DNA from: Caldicellulosiruptor changbaiensis
Lineage (GTDB): Bacteria; Bacillota; Thermoanaerobacteria; Caldicellulosiruptorales; Caldicellulosiruptoraceae
Reading direction: 5' to 3'
DNA length: 64,000 bases
NCBI RefSeq assembly: GCF_003999255.1
Contig: NZ_CP034791.1
Span: 1,900,501-1,964,500 of the forward strand
The stretch's first letter is position 1, and each line of letters starts with the position of its first letter. The notes under the pieces are model-generated. The model made no database searches and had not been told where the DNA came from. It was given only the letters and a program-made list of their open reading frames with translations. This document shows, one piece after another, positions 1 to 9,826 of the stretch. A program made the translations under genes and the position numbers.

Positions 1-1
1 A

Positions 2-2008
2 TTTACTCAGCTAATGGTGGACATATCAGAAGGAAAAATTTCTTACCTTCAAGAGGTTTGTAGATGGCTTTATTTGAATCATCAGTTGTGCATTCAGAAC
101 AATAAGCTGTTTCTTCAAAACACTAATATAAATGCTTCAGAAATATTTTATAAAATTGTTGAACACAGACTTTCTCAACTCGATAAGGAATTAATACAAT
201 TTTTGAAAATAGCTGCTATTTTCGGACAAAGATTTAATTTACGTATAGTATTAAATGTTCTAAAACCTTCAAAATCTGAAAATGATATCATCTTAACTCT
301 CTCAAAAAGTAATTTCATTAAATTTGTTGACATAACTTATCAATCTTCAACAGCAGACAAAATCTTCGAATTTGCAAATAATATTATTTTTGAAATAGTT
401 CTGAGGTCAATACCAAAAAGTACTAAAATAAGTCTTCATCTTAAAATAGCCAAATCTATTGAAAAACTATTCAGAGAAAATATTAGTTATTATTACGAAC
501 CCTTGATTTATCATTACCGTGAAGCGAACGATATAATAAATTCTTCCAAATATTGTATATTACTTGCAAATTATTATAAAAAGCAGCTTTTGTATAAGTA
601 CGCAGTAAAATACTTTAAAATTGCAATTGAAATGTTAGAAAATTACAATCAACAAAAAAACAATCTATATATAAGAGCGCTTGAAGAATTATCAAGTTTA
701 GAAAAGCAAATGGGTAACTATGGTGAAGCTCTTAAGTATTTAAATATCTTAGACAGTATAGCAGATGCCGAAAAAAGTCTATTTATAAAATGCGAAATAT
801 GTGAATGTCACATTCTTACCGCTGACTTCGCTAAAGCGAAGGAAATACTCATAGGGCTTGAAAAAAATATTGACAGGAATAGTACCTTATATTCAAAATT
901 AGTCTACCTCAAGAGTCTATTTCAATGTTATACTGGGGCTTCAGACATTAACCAAATTTTGGAAGAGGCAGAAACTATAATAATGCAAGATAATGAGATT
1001 GAGAATCTTGTGAAAATCTTTAATGTAGTTGCATATACATTTTATAGAAACTATGGAGATATTAATAAGGCAATAAATTACTTACAAAAAGCTAAATCTG
1101 CCGCAATTAAAACTAATAATATTGGTTTACGTGTCAAACTTACCAGTAATCTTGGTATTCTTTATTTTCAAACTGGTCAAATTAATAGCGCAATACAAAA
1201 TTTAACATTAGCCTTAGAAGAAAGCAAAAAAATTTCCGATAGACATACACAAATTCATATTTTGATAAATTTAGGGATAATTTATACAAAGAAAGGACTT
1301 CTTAAAAAAGCATACGAATATCTAAACCAAGCTTATGAAAATGCTGAAAAATGGAATTTCTCGTATGAAGAATGTGCTTGCCTACTTAATATAGGCGAAA
1401 TCTACATTGAAAAAGGTTTATTAATACATAGCTATGAATTGTTTTTAGCCTCACTAAATATCAGCGAAACAAAAATGTTTACTGCCGAAAAAGCTTTGAG
1501 TTTTATAAATCTCGCAAAAGTTTTGATCCTTATGAAAAATTGGCAAGCTGCTGACGAATTTCTTAATAAAGCAACAAGTTTTATTGAAAATTTAAAAGAC
1601 ATAGATATATCTTATGAATATCATCTAACTAAGGCAGAGTTTTTTTTGTTGTCAAACAATTTTTTGGATGCAGAGAGAGAAATTGATATTTCATTAAAGT
1701 TTGCAGAAAAAAACATATTCAGACAAATAGATTGCATAAGAAAGAAAGGGGAGATACTTTCTGCTGCTGAAAAGTACAGTGAAGCAATAGAATGCTTCAA
1801 AAATGCAATAAAACTTAGTGAAACAAGTGGTTCTGCCTTAGAACTTGCAAAGTGCTATTTTCTCTTAGCAAAAACTTATTTAAAAACTTCGCAAAAAGAC
1901 CAAGCAAAGTATTATTTTGAAATGTCAGAAAAATGGAGCAAATTAATTGATGATGAGTGCAGTATCAAGACTGAAATAGCTTCATTTAAAAAGTGTTTGA
2001 TAAGTTAA
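2..2008 (+). CDS. TPR-repeat STAND/adenylate-cyclase-type ATPase, C-terminal part (5' truncated by window)
   Basis: The frame is open from the first bases of the window, so the ATG at 14 is probably internal and the gene starts upstream. The first ~170 residues resemble the region after the NTPase core of AAA/STAND signalling ATPases: SEGKISYLQEV echoes the 'EGNPLFIEEL' segment, followed by HRLSQLDKELIQFLKIAAIFG. From about residue 170 to the end there are many tetratricopeptide-like helical pairs (for example YFKIAIEML, YLNQAYENAEKW, CYFLLAKTY). Such proteins are cytosolic signalling or regulatory scaffolds, often fused to kinase or cyclase domains, but the N-terminal effector lies outside the window. 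It is the only large + strand gene before the cellulase locus and converges on it. Confident about TPR; the family call is an inference. Confidence 0.6.
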   Translation, partial: FTQLMVDISEGKISYLQEVCRWLYLNHQLCIQNNKLFLQNTNINASEIFYKIVEHRLSQLDKELIQFLKIAAIFGQRFNLRIVLNVLKPSKSENDIILTLSKSNFIKFVDITYQSSTADKIFEFANNIIFEIVLRSIPKSTKISLHLKIAKSIEKLFRENISYYYEPLIYHYREANDIINSSKYCILLANYYKKQLLYKYAVKYFKIAIEMLENYNQQKNNLYIRALEELSSLEKQMGNYGEALKYLNILDSIADAEKSLFIKCEICECHILTADFAKAKEILIGLEKNIDRNSTLYSKLVYLKSLFQCYTGASDINQILEEAETIIMQDNEIENLVKIFNVVAYTFYRNYGDINKAINYLQKAKSAAIKTNNIGLRVKLTSNLGILYFQTGQINSAIQNLTLALEESKKISDRHTQIHILINLGIIYTKKGLLKKAYEYLNQAYENAEKWNFSYEECACLLNIGEIYIEKGLLIHSYELFLASLNISETKMFTAEKALSFINLAKVLILMKNWQAADEFLNKATSFIENLKDIDISYEYHLTKAEFFLLSNNFLDAEREIDISLKFAEKNIFRQIDCIRKKGEILSAAEKYSEAIECFKNAIKLSETSGSALELAKCYFLLAKTYLKTSQKDQAKYYFEMSEKWSKLIDDECSIKTEIASFKKCLIS

Positions 2009-2454
2009 ATCAACTGCATTGTTTGAGCAGAAGATATTTTACTAATGTAAAATTTCCTTAAAAAGCAAAAATTAACATCTCAATTAAGCATGAAATAACA
2101 GGAAAATAGAGTCTAACTAATCAGAACTTGTATGAATACGTAGGGAAGATGGAAGAACAAAGAAACACTATGAAGACTATAAGATAAACCTAAAAATAGA
2201 AATAGGCTACACAAACTAATTTTATGACGAGATTAAATCAAAATTCGTTATAAAAAGAGAGTTATAATCAGAAGTATTTACGGGTATACAGAACCACAAG
2301 ATAAAAATAAAGCCATAGCTTCGTATACATATTTTGTAAAATTTTATATCACCAATATTACAGTTCGAAGCTATGGCTTTAATAATTTTTATCCGTTGCA
2401 TTTTTAATTTGCAATTAACAATTTTTTGTCATTAAATAATTTTCTATAAACCTA
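2009..2454. other. Intergenic region between convergent genes
   Basis: 446 bases between the TPR ATPase (+) and the GH74 gene (-). No convincing gene is seen. It holds the long-looped inverted repeat at 2309-2380, annotated separately. The stretch 2100-2290 is purine-rich with short, stop-interrupted reading frames and could be an eroded gene or insertion sequence, but nothing recognisable remains. Confidence 0.5.
2309..2380 (-). terminator. Inverted repeat, probable bidirectional terminator
   Basis: A perfect 15-bp inverted repeat (2309-2323 with 2366-2380) encloses a 42-base AT-rich loop. Both strands continue into T-rich tails after the stem, and it lies 75 bases past the GH74 stop on the minus strand. 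The loop is long for an intrinsic terminator, so it may instead be the ends of a small mobile remnant. Confidence 0.5.
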
Positions 2455-5397
2455 TTATTTTGGTTCTTGCCCCCATATCAGCACACCATCTATATACGCC
2501 GTTACCTTCTCATTCTCTCCATAACTCGTCATGCTCTGTAACCATGACCAGTCATTCCCCTGATTGTAATTGCTCCAGTCATCCTTGTTAAACCTTATCT
2601 GTATCTCTCCTGTATCCTTCCCAGGCTGCAACTGCCCCGCTCCACTCTTAAATCCTATCTCTAAGTAATAGTCCGCTCCACTTACGCTACTGCTCAGCTT
2701 CACAAACTTGAATGTTACATTGCTTGCCCCTATCTGTGCCCAGTCTGATATCGCACTCTGTGCCCTGTCCCCATCTACTGTGTACCAGTACCTTATCGTT
2801 ACCCTGCTCAAATCTATGCTACTGCTTCCCGTGTTCACTACCTTCAACCATGGCCTTATCGTGTTTGTCGTGCTGTTTGTCTCCTTGTTAGCATACAGTA
2901 CCTTTATCTGCCCGCTTGTCGCAGGTGTGCTAACAGGTGTAGGCGTCGGTGTCGGGGTTGGGGTTGCTGTTGGAGTCGGGGTTGCTGTTACTGTTGGTGT
3001 CGGTGTCGGGGTTGGCGTCGGTGTCGGTGTAACCGTCACCGTCGGCACAGGTGTTGGTGTTGGGGTTGGAGACGCAGTTGTTGTTGAAACTGGCGCTGAT
3101 GTTGGAACAATAGCACTGTCAGCAATTTCTCCCCATTTTATACCTAAGCCGTTGGTAGCAACGAATACTCTTCCATATACTCTCGGGTCTCCAGTAATGT
3201 CAGCATTAGCGCAACCAAACTGATTATTTTCGTCATTTATTCTCACCCAGCTCATTCCTGCATCATCAGATCTAAATATACCTCTGATTCCGTTAATTTT
3301 AGCATATGTGTATATCGCTGGGTACGTTTTCCCCTCTGCGGGTTTACCAAATCCAATGCTTGCTGCTTCATTGACATTTTCTATTTTTGTAAATGTATAG
3401 CCACCATCAACTGAACGCCACATTCCATTATCTCCAACTAACCATATATCGCCTTCTCGACCGGGAACAGCCTTAAAATTGCCGCTTGTTGGTAAACCAG
3501 TAGCTGGTGACTGAATGAACGTTTTACCTTTATCGTTGCTAATGTAGAATTTTCCATCTTTAAAAGCATAAAACTTGTTTGGATTAACTCTATCAGAGTA
3601 TACTATTGCTCCTGAAGGTACATTAGCACATTGATTCCATGTATTCCCATTATCTGTAGAATAGCACACTGGTGCTCCTTTTGGCGCCCAAACGACAACA
3701 CTACCATCAGCAGCTGCAGCAACTGTTCCACCTTCTGTCATTCCTTGAGGCTCTTGATTACCCTGGAACCATGATTTTCCACCGTCATATGAAAAACCAA
3801 TTCTATTTGTATTTGGGTTCCATTTTTTATCTACATTTCCTACGCGCACCATAAAGTTAGGATTTAATTCAGCGTAATCTATATCTGTTGTTGACCCCAT
3901 ATTGGGCTGAGTATATGTCCAACTTGGTGCCTTTTCTAAATCATCGTGTCTAAACCCTGCTATATCATATATTGCACTAAACAAATGTGGTCCAACTGGA
4001 GGACTTACTAATGCTGCAACAGAAGTTTCCTCTATTCCAATTCCCTTTACCTTGATAGTTATCTTTTCTCCTCTATCCCATTTCGTCAAATCATCAGAAC
4101 CATATAATGTAGCACCTGTACCATACAACATTCTATCAGAATTAAAAGGATCTATTTCCAGGGTTGCAACCATCCATCCAAGTTTAGGACTTGTCTCAGG
4201 TGGAACTGGACTTGTTATACCAAAGTTTAACCACGGAGCTGCCGAAATATCCATTGTATAGTGCAACGTTCTGTTAGGATATCCAGCCCATTCCCATATA
4301 CACTTCCATGTTTCACCACCGTCCGTACTACGCCAGATATAAGTATCAGGCCACCATGAACTTAATGCCGCAACCATAACTACCTTCGGGTTCTGAGCAT
4401 CAATAGCTAACCCACCATAACCAAAATAAGTATCTTTTGCTGGCATTGGGCTTATATTTTTCCATTCCCCAGTTTTAGTATTATATCTCCATACTTCACC
4501 ATAATCACCATTATATGGCCCCTGCGTGTTACTATAAGTTATATATAGCATTCCATCTGAACTTAATTTCGCACGTTGTGGAAGTAATCCTGTTGGTTGC
4601 CCTGGTAATGGTTCCCACGTTTGCCCACCATCTTTTGTATAATAAATGCTTGTATTTTTATCTGCAACACCTACATATATTACTTTACTTCCCTCTCCTG
4701 GTTTTCCGCTTGATGGATCAAATACAACCCACACAACGCCTGTGATATGATTTAAATAATCGTTTGGACAATTAGGATCTTCGATATATGTCCCTGGATT
4801 TGGAAAGCTATCAACTTTTTTCCACGTAACTCCATAATCGGTGCTTTTCCACAATCCATTCCCTTCTCGTGTACCTAAATATAGGATACTATTGTTGTTC
4901 GGATCAATTGCTAACCTCTCTCCCATATTACGACCCGGCATATTGCCACCCAGTTTGAACGGCAAAGGAGTTCGTTCAAATGTATTACCTTTGTCTTTTG
5001 AACGTAAAAGAACACCGTTCATGTTTGTCCAACTATTCGTGTAAGTACCAGCAGCAATGTAGAGTCGATTTGGATCTACAGGATCTGTTGCTATACTTTC
5101 TACGCCTAATAAATTCCACTCATCAAAACTAACCCAATTCATAAGCTGTGTCCACGTATTGCCACCATCTGTACTTCTGTAAGCACCACCAATATCTGTT
5201 CTTACATAAACCAAGTTTTTTTCCTTAGGATTAAAAACTATTCCCGTAATAAAACCGCCGCCACCTTCAATTTTTACATTTTTCCAAACGTATTTTTGAG
5301 TGGCAACTGTACTCTCTGCCCTCACAGGAATAACTAAACTGTAAAGAGTTGTACACAGAAAGATAAGTCCAACAATTAACGCTATACCCCTTCGCAT
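2455..5397 (-). CDS. Secreted xyloglucanase GH74-CBM3b
   Basis: Extracellular endo-acting enzyme expected to cut xyloglucan or beta-1,4-glucan while anchored to cellulose by CBM3. A signal peptide (~1-27, ending PVRA) is followed by the GH74 seven-bladed beta-propeller pair (~35-770), with repeated S-x-D-x-G-x-T-W blade motifs ([33 protein letters not shown]). The RTDIGGAYR segment near residue 66 carries the Asp expected as catalytic base. A Pro/Thr linker (~775-825) leads to one CBM3b (~828-980, ending WGQEPK). RBS AGAGGGGGTT precedes ATG 5397. In C. bescii, as I recall, the GH74 enzyme carries two CBM3 modules and a GH48; here it ends after one CBM3b. Last gene of the locus in transcription direction. 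Confidence 0.93.
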   Translation of the reverse strand: MRRGIALIVGLIFLCTTLYSLVIPVRAESTVATQKYVWKNVKIEGGGGFITGIVFNPKEKNLVYVRTDIGGAYRSTDGGNTWTQLMNWVSFDEWNLLGVESIATDPVDPNRLYIAAGTYTNSWTNMNGVLLRSKDKGNTFERTPLPFKLGGNMPGRNMGERLAIDPNNNSILYLGTREGNGLWKSTDYGVTWKKVDSFPNPGTYIEDPNCPNDYLNHITGVVWVVFDPSSGKPGEGSKVIYVGVADKNTSIYYTKDGGQTWEPLPGQPTGLLPQRAKLSSDGMLYITYSNTQGPYNGDYGEVWRYNTKTGEWKNISPMPAKDTYFGYGGLAIDAQNPKVVMVAALSSWWPDTYIWRSTDGGETWKCIWEWAGYPNRTLHYTMDISAAPWLNFGITSPVPPETSPKLGWMVATLEIDPFNSDRMLYGTGATLYGSDDLTKWDRGEKITIKVKGIGIEETSVAALVSPPVGPHLFSAIYDIAGFRHDDLEKAPSWTYTQPNMGSTTDIDYAELNPNFMVRVGNVDKKWNPNTNRIGFSYDGGKSWFQGNQEPQGMTEGGTVAAAADGSVVVWAPKGAPVCYSTDNGNTWNQCANVPSGAIVYSDRVNPNKFYAFKDGKFYISNDKGKTFIQSPATGLPTSGNFKAVPGREGDIWLVGDNGMWRSVDGGYTFTKIENVNEAASIGFGKPAEGKTYPAIYTYAKINGIRGIFRSDDAGMSWVRINDENNQFGCANADITGDPRVYGRVFVATNGLGIKWGEIADSAIVPTSAPVSTTTASPTPTPTPVPTVTVTPTPTPTPTPTPTVTATPTPTATPTPTPTPTPVSTPATSGQIKVLYANKETNSTTNTIRPWLKVVNTGSSSIDLSRVTIRYWYTVDGDRAQSAISDWAQIGASNVTFKFVKLSSSVSGADYYLEIGFKSGAGQLQPGKDTGEIQIRFNKDDWSNYNQGNDWSWLQSMTSYGENEKVTAYIDGVLIWGQEPK
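2458..2920 (-). repeat. CBM3b cassette of the GH74 gene, one of seven near-identical copies
   Basis: The ~460-bp CBM3b cassette recurs at about 20716-21177, 21324-21783, 25347-25806, 25997-26457, 29757-30216 and 30325-30783. Copies differ by only a few residues (for example SSVSGADYY versus [16 protein letters not shown] versus VDGDRAQ) and share long runs of identical bases. Confidence 0.9.
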
Positions 5398-5671
5398 TTT
5401 AACCCCCTCTTTTCTCTTTTTTTAAATAGGAAAGTATTTGAAGCTTACATGTTACATGTACAATTTTAACTTCCTTTTTATCACCCCACATTTGTCACTG
5501 TGTTGTTTTAGATTTGATACATTATTCTTTTTAATAACATTTTATACTTTTGAACTGCGCTGAATCTATAATTATCTTGCAAAAAATTATAACAATATTG
5601 CTCTTAATGCACTAACAATTGTTGGACTTTTCTTATCGTATATGCAATGTGTAAAAAAATTAGAATTTCAT

Positions 5672-6694
5672 TTATAGATCTTTTACTCTGTCTTTATAAA
5701 TGTTGATCTTTGACATTTTTTTCAAGTTCTCAATATACGACTTGAAAACTTCATCCTTCTTTTGTTTTATTAACTTGGTTTGAATTTCTCCCTTCACTTC
5801 ATCAAAAGGCATATACTTTTCATCAATTACTTTTACAATGTGATAACCATTAACAGTTTTAATAACGTTGCTAATTTGACCAACAGCTAATTTGAATACC
5901 TCTTCCTCAAAAACACTACCGTACTGTGCTTCTTTTTCACCTTTTCTAAAGTAATCAATTATTCCTTTTTTTCCGTCTAAACTTTCAACTTCTGAATACT
6001 TTTTAACTAACTTTTCAAAATCCTCTCCCCTCTTTAACTCTGATATTACCTCATTTGCTACTTTCCTTTTTTTGGCATCCTCTTCTGCATTTTCTACTCT
6101 CAGAAAAATGTCCATGACTTTTATTTTTCTAAACTGACTTTTATTAGCATTATAATACTTAATCACTTCTGAGTCACTAAGTGTTATTCTTTCTGTAACA
6201 TATTTATAAAGTTTATTAATGATTCTCGTCTTTTGTAAGTCTCTATAAAAATGATTTTCGTCTGAACCAATCTTTCGGAGATACTGATTAAAATAATTTC
6301 TCATTTCCATGTTTCTTTTCAACTCTTCAATGTATTTTCTTATTTCATCTTCTTCTTGTCTGGTAAGATAAATATTTTTTCTCCTTGCTTCCTGCAAGCA
6401 TAGTAATTCTTCAATTAAAATCCTAAACAATTCATCTTTCAATAACTCTCTATATGTTTTTCCATTAAACACTTGATCCAAGATATCCGTACGTGATGAA
6501 AATTGAATTGCATTTTCCTTCAATGTATTAAACCTTATTTTATACTCCCTTTTAGTGATTTGATCACCATTTACCTCCAATACCACTTTATTATCATCAA
6601 TCAATTTTACAATATGATCCTTTAAGATAAACAGTAACAATATGATTGATACAAAAATTATACCGGTTATTAAAATCAGACTTTTTCTATTCAT
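5672..6694 (-). CDS. PrsA/parvulin-type peptidyl-prolyl isomerase, membrane-anchored foldase
   Basis: Predicted extracytoplasmic foldase that helps secreted proteins fold after Sec export. One N-terminal membrane segment (residues ~5-25, LILITGIIFVSIILLLFIL) is followed by a SurA-like N-terminal helical region (~38-190) and a rotamase/PpiC domain (~190-290), with the family ending GYHIVKVIDEK. The segment has no lipobox Cys, so anchoring is by the uncleaved helix rather than as a lipoprotein. RBS TAGGAGGC lies 8 bases before ATG. It sits between the WG-repeat gene and GH74 on the same strand, which suggests dedicated service to the giant cellulases. Function is inferred from family and context. 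Confidence 0.82.
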   Translation of the reverse strand: MNRKSLILITGIIFVSIILLLFILKDHIVKLIDDNKVVLEVNGDQITKREYKIRFNTLKENAIQFSSRTDILDQVFNGKTYRELLKDELFRILIEELLCLQEARRKNIYLTRQEEDEIRKYIEELKRNMEMRNYFNQYLRKIGSDENHFYRDLQKTRIINKLYKYVTERITLSDSEVIKYYNANKSQFRKIKVMDIFLRVENAEEDAKKRKVANEVISELKRGEDFEKLVKKYSEVESLDGKKGIIDYFRKGEKEAQYGSVFEEEVFKLAVGQISNVIKTVNGYHIVKVIDEKYMPFDEVKGEIQTKLIKQKKDEVFKSYIENLKKMSKINIYKDRVKDL

Positions 6695-6759
6695 ATAATA
6701 AGCCTCCTAATATAGTATATTTTAGCTATTCTCTACTTAATAATCCAGTAACTTTAACA

Positions 6760-8286
6760 TTATTTTTTCAGTATAATGACTTTCATTCCTTTATCTATAG
6801 TATATGCCCATATATTGTCATTTATTTTCATTACAGAAAATGTTTTAAACTTATAAAAGTACTTTTTATTATTCACAATTACTATTAGAAACCAAATGTC
6901 ATTTTGTTTAGCAAATATATAATTCTTTTTATGAATCACAATTTGGTCAAATTTCGGTTTCAAAAGTATCTTCCCTGTTTTTTTCATTACACCCCATTTT
7001 CCATTTTTTAGAAAAGCGATATACTCATCTTTTACTTGACCAATTAGATCATATTTTGGGGGTATTAAAACCTTCCCATCTGTCTTTACTATTCCCCATT
7101 TTTTATCAAGATAAGTCACAATTATGTCTTTATCAGCTATCCAAATTGAATCATATTTTGGTTTAATAACATATTCTCCCTTCTCAGTTATTAATCCCCA
7201 TTTTTCTTTAACCTTAACTGCCGCAAATCCATTGTTAAATACTGATATATCTTGTGCTTTTATGTCAATCGTTTTTCGTGTATTAAGATTTAATAACGTG
7301 ACCACGCCATTATTTTGTTTTATCGAAATTATTTTGTTTGAAGAAACAACTACTGAATCTCTTTTAAAATTTTTAGGTAACATTTTGCCGTCAGAAAACA
7401 TAATATATAACTTTTTGTCCTTTTTTAGTTCAAACCAACCTTCATTGTGGACCCATATTTCATCATATATGGGTGGACAAATTTCTGATAATGTTTCAAG
7501 ATTTAATACACCCCACTTATGATTCCTAAAAACTGGCAGCAACTTTCCAATGTTTAACGAATAGTTGCTGTAGTTTTCTTTGCTCTCTTTTTTATTTACT
7601 ACTGATATAACTTTATAATTACTCTTTTCCTTGGCAACAAACGCACCTTTGTAATTTAAAATTTGTACTTCGTTGTATTTAAAAGGAATAATCTGATTGC
7701 CCTTTTTATCAATAATACCCCATTTATTTTGCATTTTAGCTTGAATCATTTTATTCGGATGTATAATTATATCTTGGTACTGAGGCTTTATAGTAAAATT
7801 ACCTGACTTATCTATAATTCCCCATCTGTTATTGATGCACACAGCTGCTAACTGATTTGTGAACGCAGATACATTGTCAAATTGAGGTTTTATTCTAATC
7901 TTTCCATAAATATCGATAAACCCCCATTTATTTCTAATCTTTACTGGAATCATTCCCTCGCTTTCTAACAGGATTCTTTCGTATATAGGTTTTGCTATAA
8001 TTTTTCCTTTTATATCCATTACTCCCCATTTGCCGTTCTTTTCAAACATAGCCAATTTACTATTGATGTATGCTACATTTTGATAACTTTCGTTTGAAAC
8101 AGCGAAAAATTGGCCAGCAATATTTCTCTTGGCTACTATTAAAGTTGTGCCATATATTATGAACACCACCAGTGATAAAATTAATATTATTATAAGACTT
8201 CTTACAATAGGCAACTTTAAAAGTTCCTTAGGTTGATTTTTCGTTAGCTGTTTTTTGACTGTTTTGTTCTTCTTTTTGCGTTTCAT
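6760..8286 (-). CDS. WG-repeat (KWG) membrane-anchored protein
   Basis: 508 residues: a Lys-rich cytoplasmic N-terminus (1-30), one transmembrane helix (~31-52), then about eight or nine WG/KWG beta repeats (~75-480) of the form KWGVMDIKGKIIAKPIYE, KWGFIDIYGKIRIKPQFD, RWGIIDKSGNFTIKPQYQ, KWGLITEKGEYVIKPKYD. The repeats would face outside. WG repeats are beta-rich and of unknown biochemical role. RBS GGGGGG precedes ATG. It lies in a run of membrane genes (glycosyltransferases upstream, foldase downstream) embedded in the cellulase locus; related Caldicellulosiruptor loci also keep a KWG-repeat gene here. Role unknown; a surface scaffold or binding role is only a guess. Confidence 0.8.
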   Translation of the reverse strand: MKRKKKNKTVKKQLTKNQPKELLKLPIVRSLIIILILSLVVFIIYGTTLIVAKRNIAGQFFAVSNESYQNVAYINSKLAMFEKNGKWGVMDIKGKIIAKPIYERILLESEGMIPVKIRNKWGFIDIYGKIRIKPQFDNVSAFTNQLAAVCINNRWGIIDKSGNFTIKPQYQDIIIHPNKMIQAKMQNKWGIIDKKGNQIIPFKYNEVQILNYKGAFVAKEKSNYKVISVVNKKESKENYSNYSLNIGKLLPVFRNHKWGVLNLETLSEICPPIYDEIWVHNEGWFELKKDKKLYIMFSDGKMLPKNFKRDSVVVSSNKIISIKQNNGVVTLLNLNTRKTIDIKAQDISVFNNGFAAVKVKEKWGLITEKGEYVIKPKYDSIWIADKDIIVTYLDKKWGIVKTDGKVLIPPKYDLIGQVKDEYIAFLKNGKWGVMKKTGKILLKPKFDQIVIHKKNYIFAKQNDIWFLIVIVNNKKYFYKFKTFSVMKINDNIWAYTIDKGMKVIILKK

Positions 8287-8341
8287 TTTTGTGCCCCCCT
8301 TTTGTATTATTTTTTGCTTTTGTATTTTTACTCTCTAACAC

Positions 8342-9799
8342 CTATACCTTTTTTTTCTTGCATTTCAGTAGGTTGTGAGTAATAACGTAAAGTATCACGA
8401 TGAGAATCATAATATTTGCTATTGCCACTAAAAAGTTAGAAAATTCTCTTTGTACAAAATAAATATTTGACAGAGAAAGGTCTAAAACCTTAGATATATT
8501 CATAAATGATAACAACGATATAACCACTGCCCCACTTAACAATATTATGTCATTACTCATCAAATATAACATTAGGCAAAATAACCATGCAAATATAGCA
8601 TACCTCTCATGCATCCCAGTCATAAAATTATATGAAAGTAAACCAACTATTAAACCACCTTGCATAAGATACTTTAGTTGGACTATTTTATCGTTTGTTT
8701 TATTCAATCCAAGGCCAAATTGTACTAACACCAAAATGTAGGCAATTGCCAATACAATTAGATTTATGAAATTGTACATACCGCCTATTTTAACCCAGTT
8801 AAGACCCGCAGCGTAATAGATATTAAATGCATTTACTGTATAGTAAGGATATTCTCCTGCTACTTTCGCAAAAAACGCAGGAAGCCATAATATATCTTTA
8901 TAAGGCATAAAAAGAAAATATAAAGCACTACTTAGAATGCCAAAAGAAATTATTTGTTTTATTACGTCCTTTGTATTATTTCTTATCCAAAGATTGTATA
9001 TCCAGTACAGTATTATTAGTGGTAAATATAAGATAAATTGGGGTTTAGTGAATAATAAATATGCTGTTATACATCCAGCTAAAATATGAGAATTATAAAC
9101 TAAACTTACAAATAATGCAATAAATAACATTAATACAAAGTTGTCGCTTTGACCCCACAGTGAGGAAAGCATTATTAGTGCTGGATTAAATAAAATTACT
9201 ATACTTTCCACTCGCGTTAGTTGACTTCCAAACTTCCGTTTAAGTCCTAACACCATTATTATAATAGCAATATCGGCTATAATGTTCGGTAATTTGATAA
9301 GTAGTTCTTCTGAAATAGAATAGGAAACAATTGAAGCAATGTTTTTAAATAATGCTAAGACAATTAAATATCCTGGTAAATAGTCAATAAAAATATTCTT
9401 TTCATAAATATTTAACATATCGTTTGAAACAATATTCATCCATGCCTTAAAACAGTTCACATCTATTGGATGTCCTGATACCGCCCTACCTAAAGCTAAT
9501 CTAACAAAAAATGCTACTATTAACATCCATATTAATTCTACTTTTGTAATGTATGACTTTTTACTACAAAAAATCAAGTAATAACTGTATAAAATAATTC
9601 CAATTAATGCTGTAATACCTACTATTATCCTATCTGGTTGCCTGCTTTTAAATATTGCTTCACTGAAATTAAACATCCACCAACTAAATAATAATATTGT
9701 AATTAGGATACTATACACTATAACTACTCCAACTTTTTCATTTGCAATGTCTAGCTTGTTTATTACTTCAAATTTTTTATTTGTCATCTTGTTTTTCAT
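8342..9799 (-). CDS. Polytopic GT-C-type glycosyltransferase-like membrane protein
   Basis: 485-residue integral membrane protein with about ten to twelve hydrophobic segments. Between the first segments lies a loop with GHPIDVNCFKAWMNIVSND, resembling the catalytic first loop of lipid-phosphate-sugar-dependent GT-C enzymes (PIG-M/GT87/DUF2029-like). NPALIMLSSLWGQSDNF and MHERYAIFAWLF are typical of these mannosyltransferase-like proteins. It follows the GT39 gene by 28 bases, so the two are probably co-transcribed. Likely role: a sugar transfer step in extracytoplasmic protein O-glycosylation, either elongating or supplying glycans for the Pro/Thr linkers. The family call is reliable; donor and acceptor are inferred. 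The first ATG is only 2-3 bases from AAAGGAG, so the ATG at codon 5 may be used. Confidence 0.75.
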   Translation of the reverse strand: MKNKMTNKKFEVINKLDIANEKVGVVIVYSILITILLFSWWMFNFSEAIFKSRQPDRIIVGITALIGIILYSYYLIFCSKKSYITKVELIWMLIVAFFVRLALGRAVSGHPIDVNCFKAWMNIVSNDMLNIYEKNIFIDYLPGYLIVLALFKNIASIVSYSISEELLIKLPNIIADIAIIIMVLGLKRKFGSQLTRVESIVILFNPALIMLSSLWGQSDNFVLMLFIALFVSLVYNSHILAGCITAYLLFTKPQFILYLPLIILYWIYNLWIRNNTKDVIKQIISFGILSSALYFLFMPYKDILWLPAFFAKVAGEYPYYTVNAFNIYYAAGLNWVKIGGMYNFINLIVLAIAYILVLVQFGLGLNKTNDKIVQLKYLMQGGLIVGLLSYNFMTGMHERYAIFAWLFCLMLYLMSNDIILLSGAVVISLLSFMNISKVLDLSLSNIYFVQREFSNFLVAIANIMILIVILYVITHNLLKCKKKKV

Positions 9800-9826
9800 T
9801 CTCCTTTTTATGCTTATACTATTATG

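Noticed and set aside
2931-3090. + strand open frames rich in VGVGVGV opposite the Pro/Thr linkers (also near 12600, 20560, 21180, 25200, 25830, 29600, 30790)
   Set aside because: They are antisense shadows of the PT-rich linker codons; no RBS or independent gene features.
5446-5460. Near-palindrome TACATGTTACATGTA upstream of GH74
   Set aside because: Could be an operator, but it occurs once and no matching copy was seen before the other cellulase genes.
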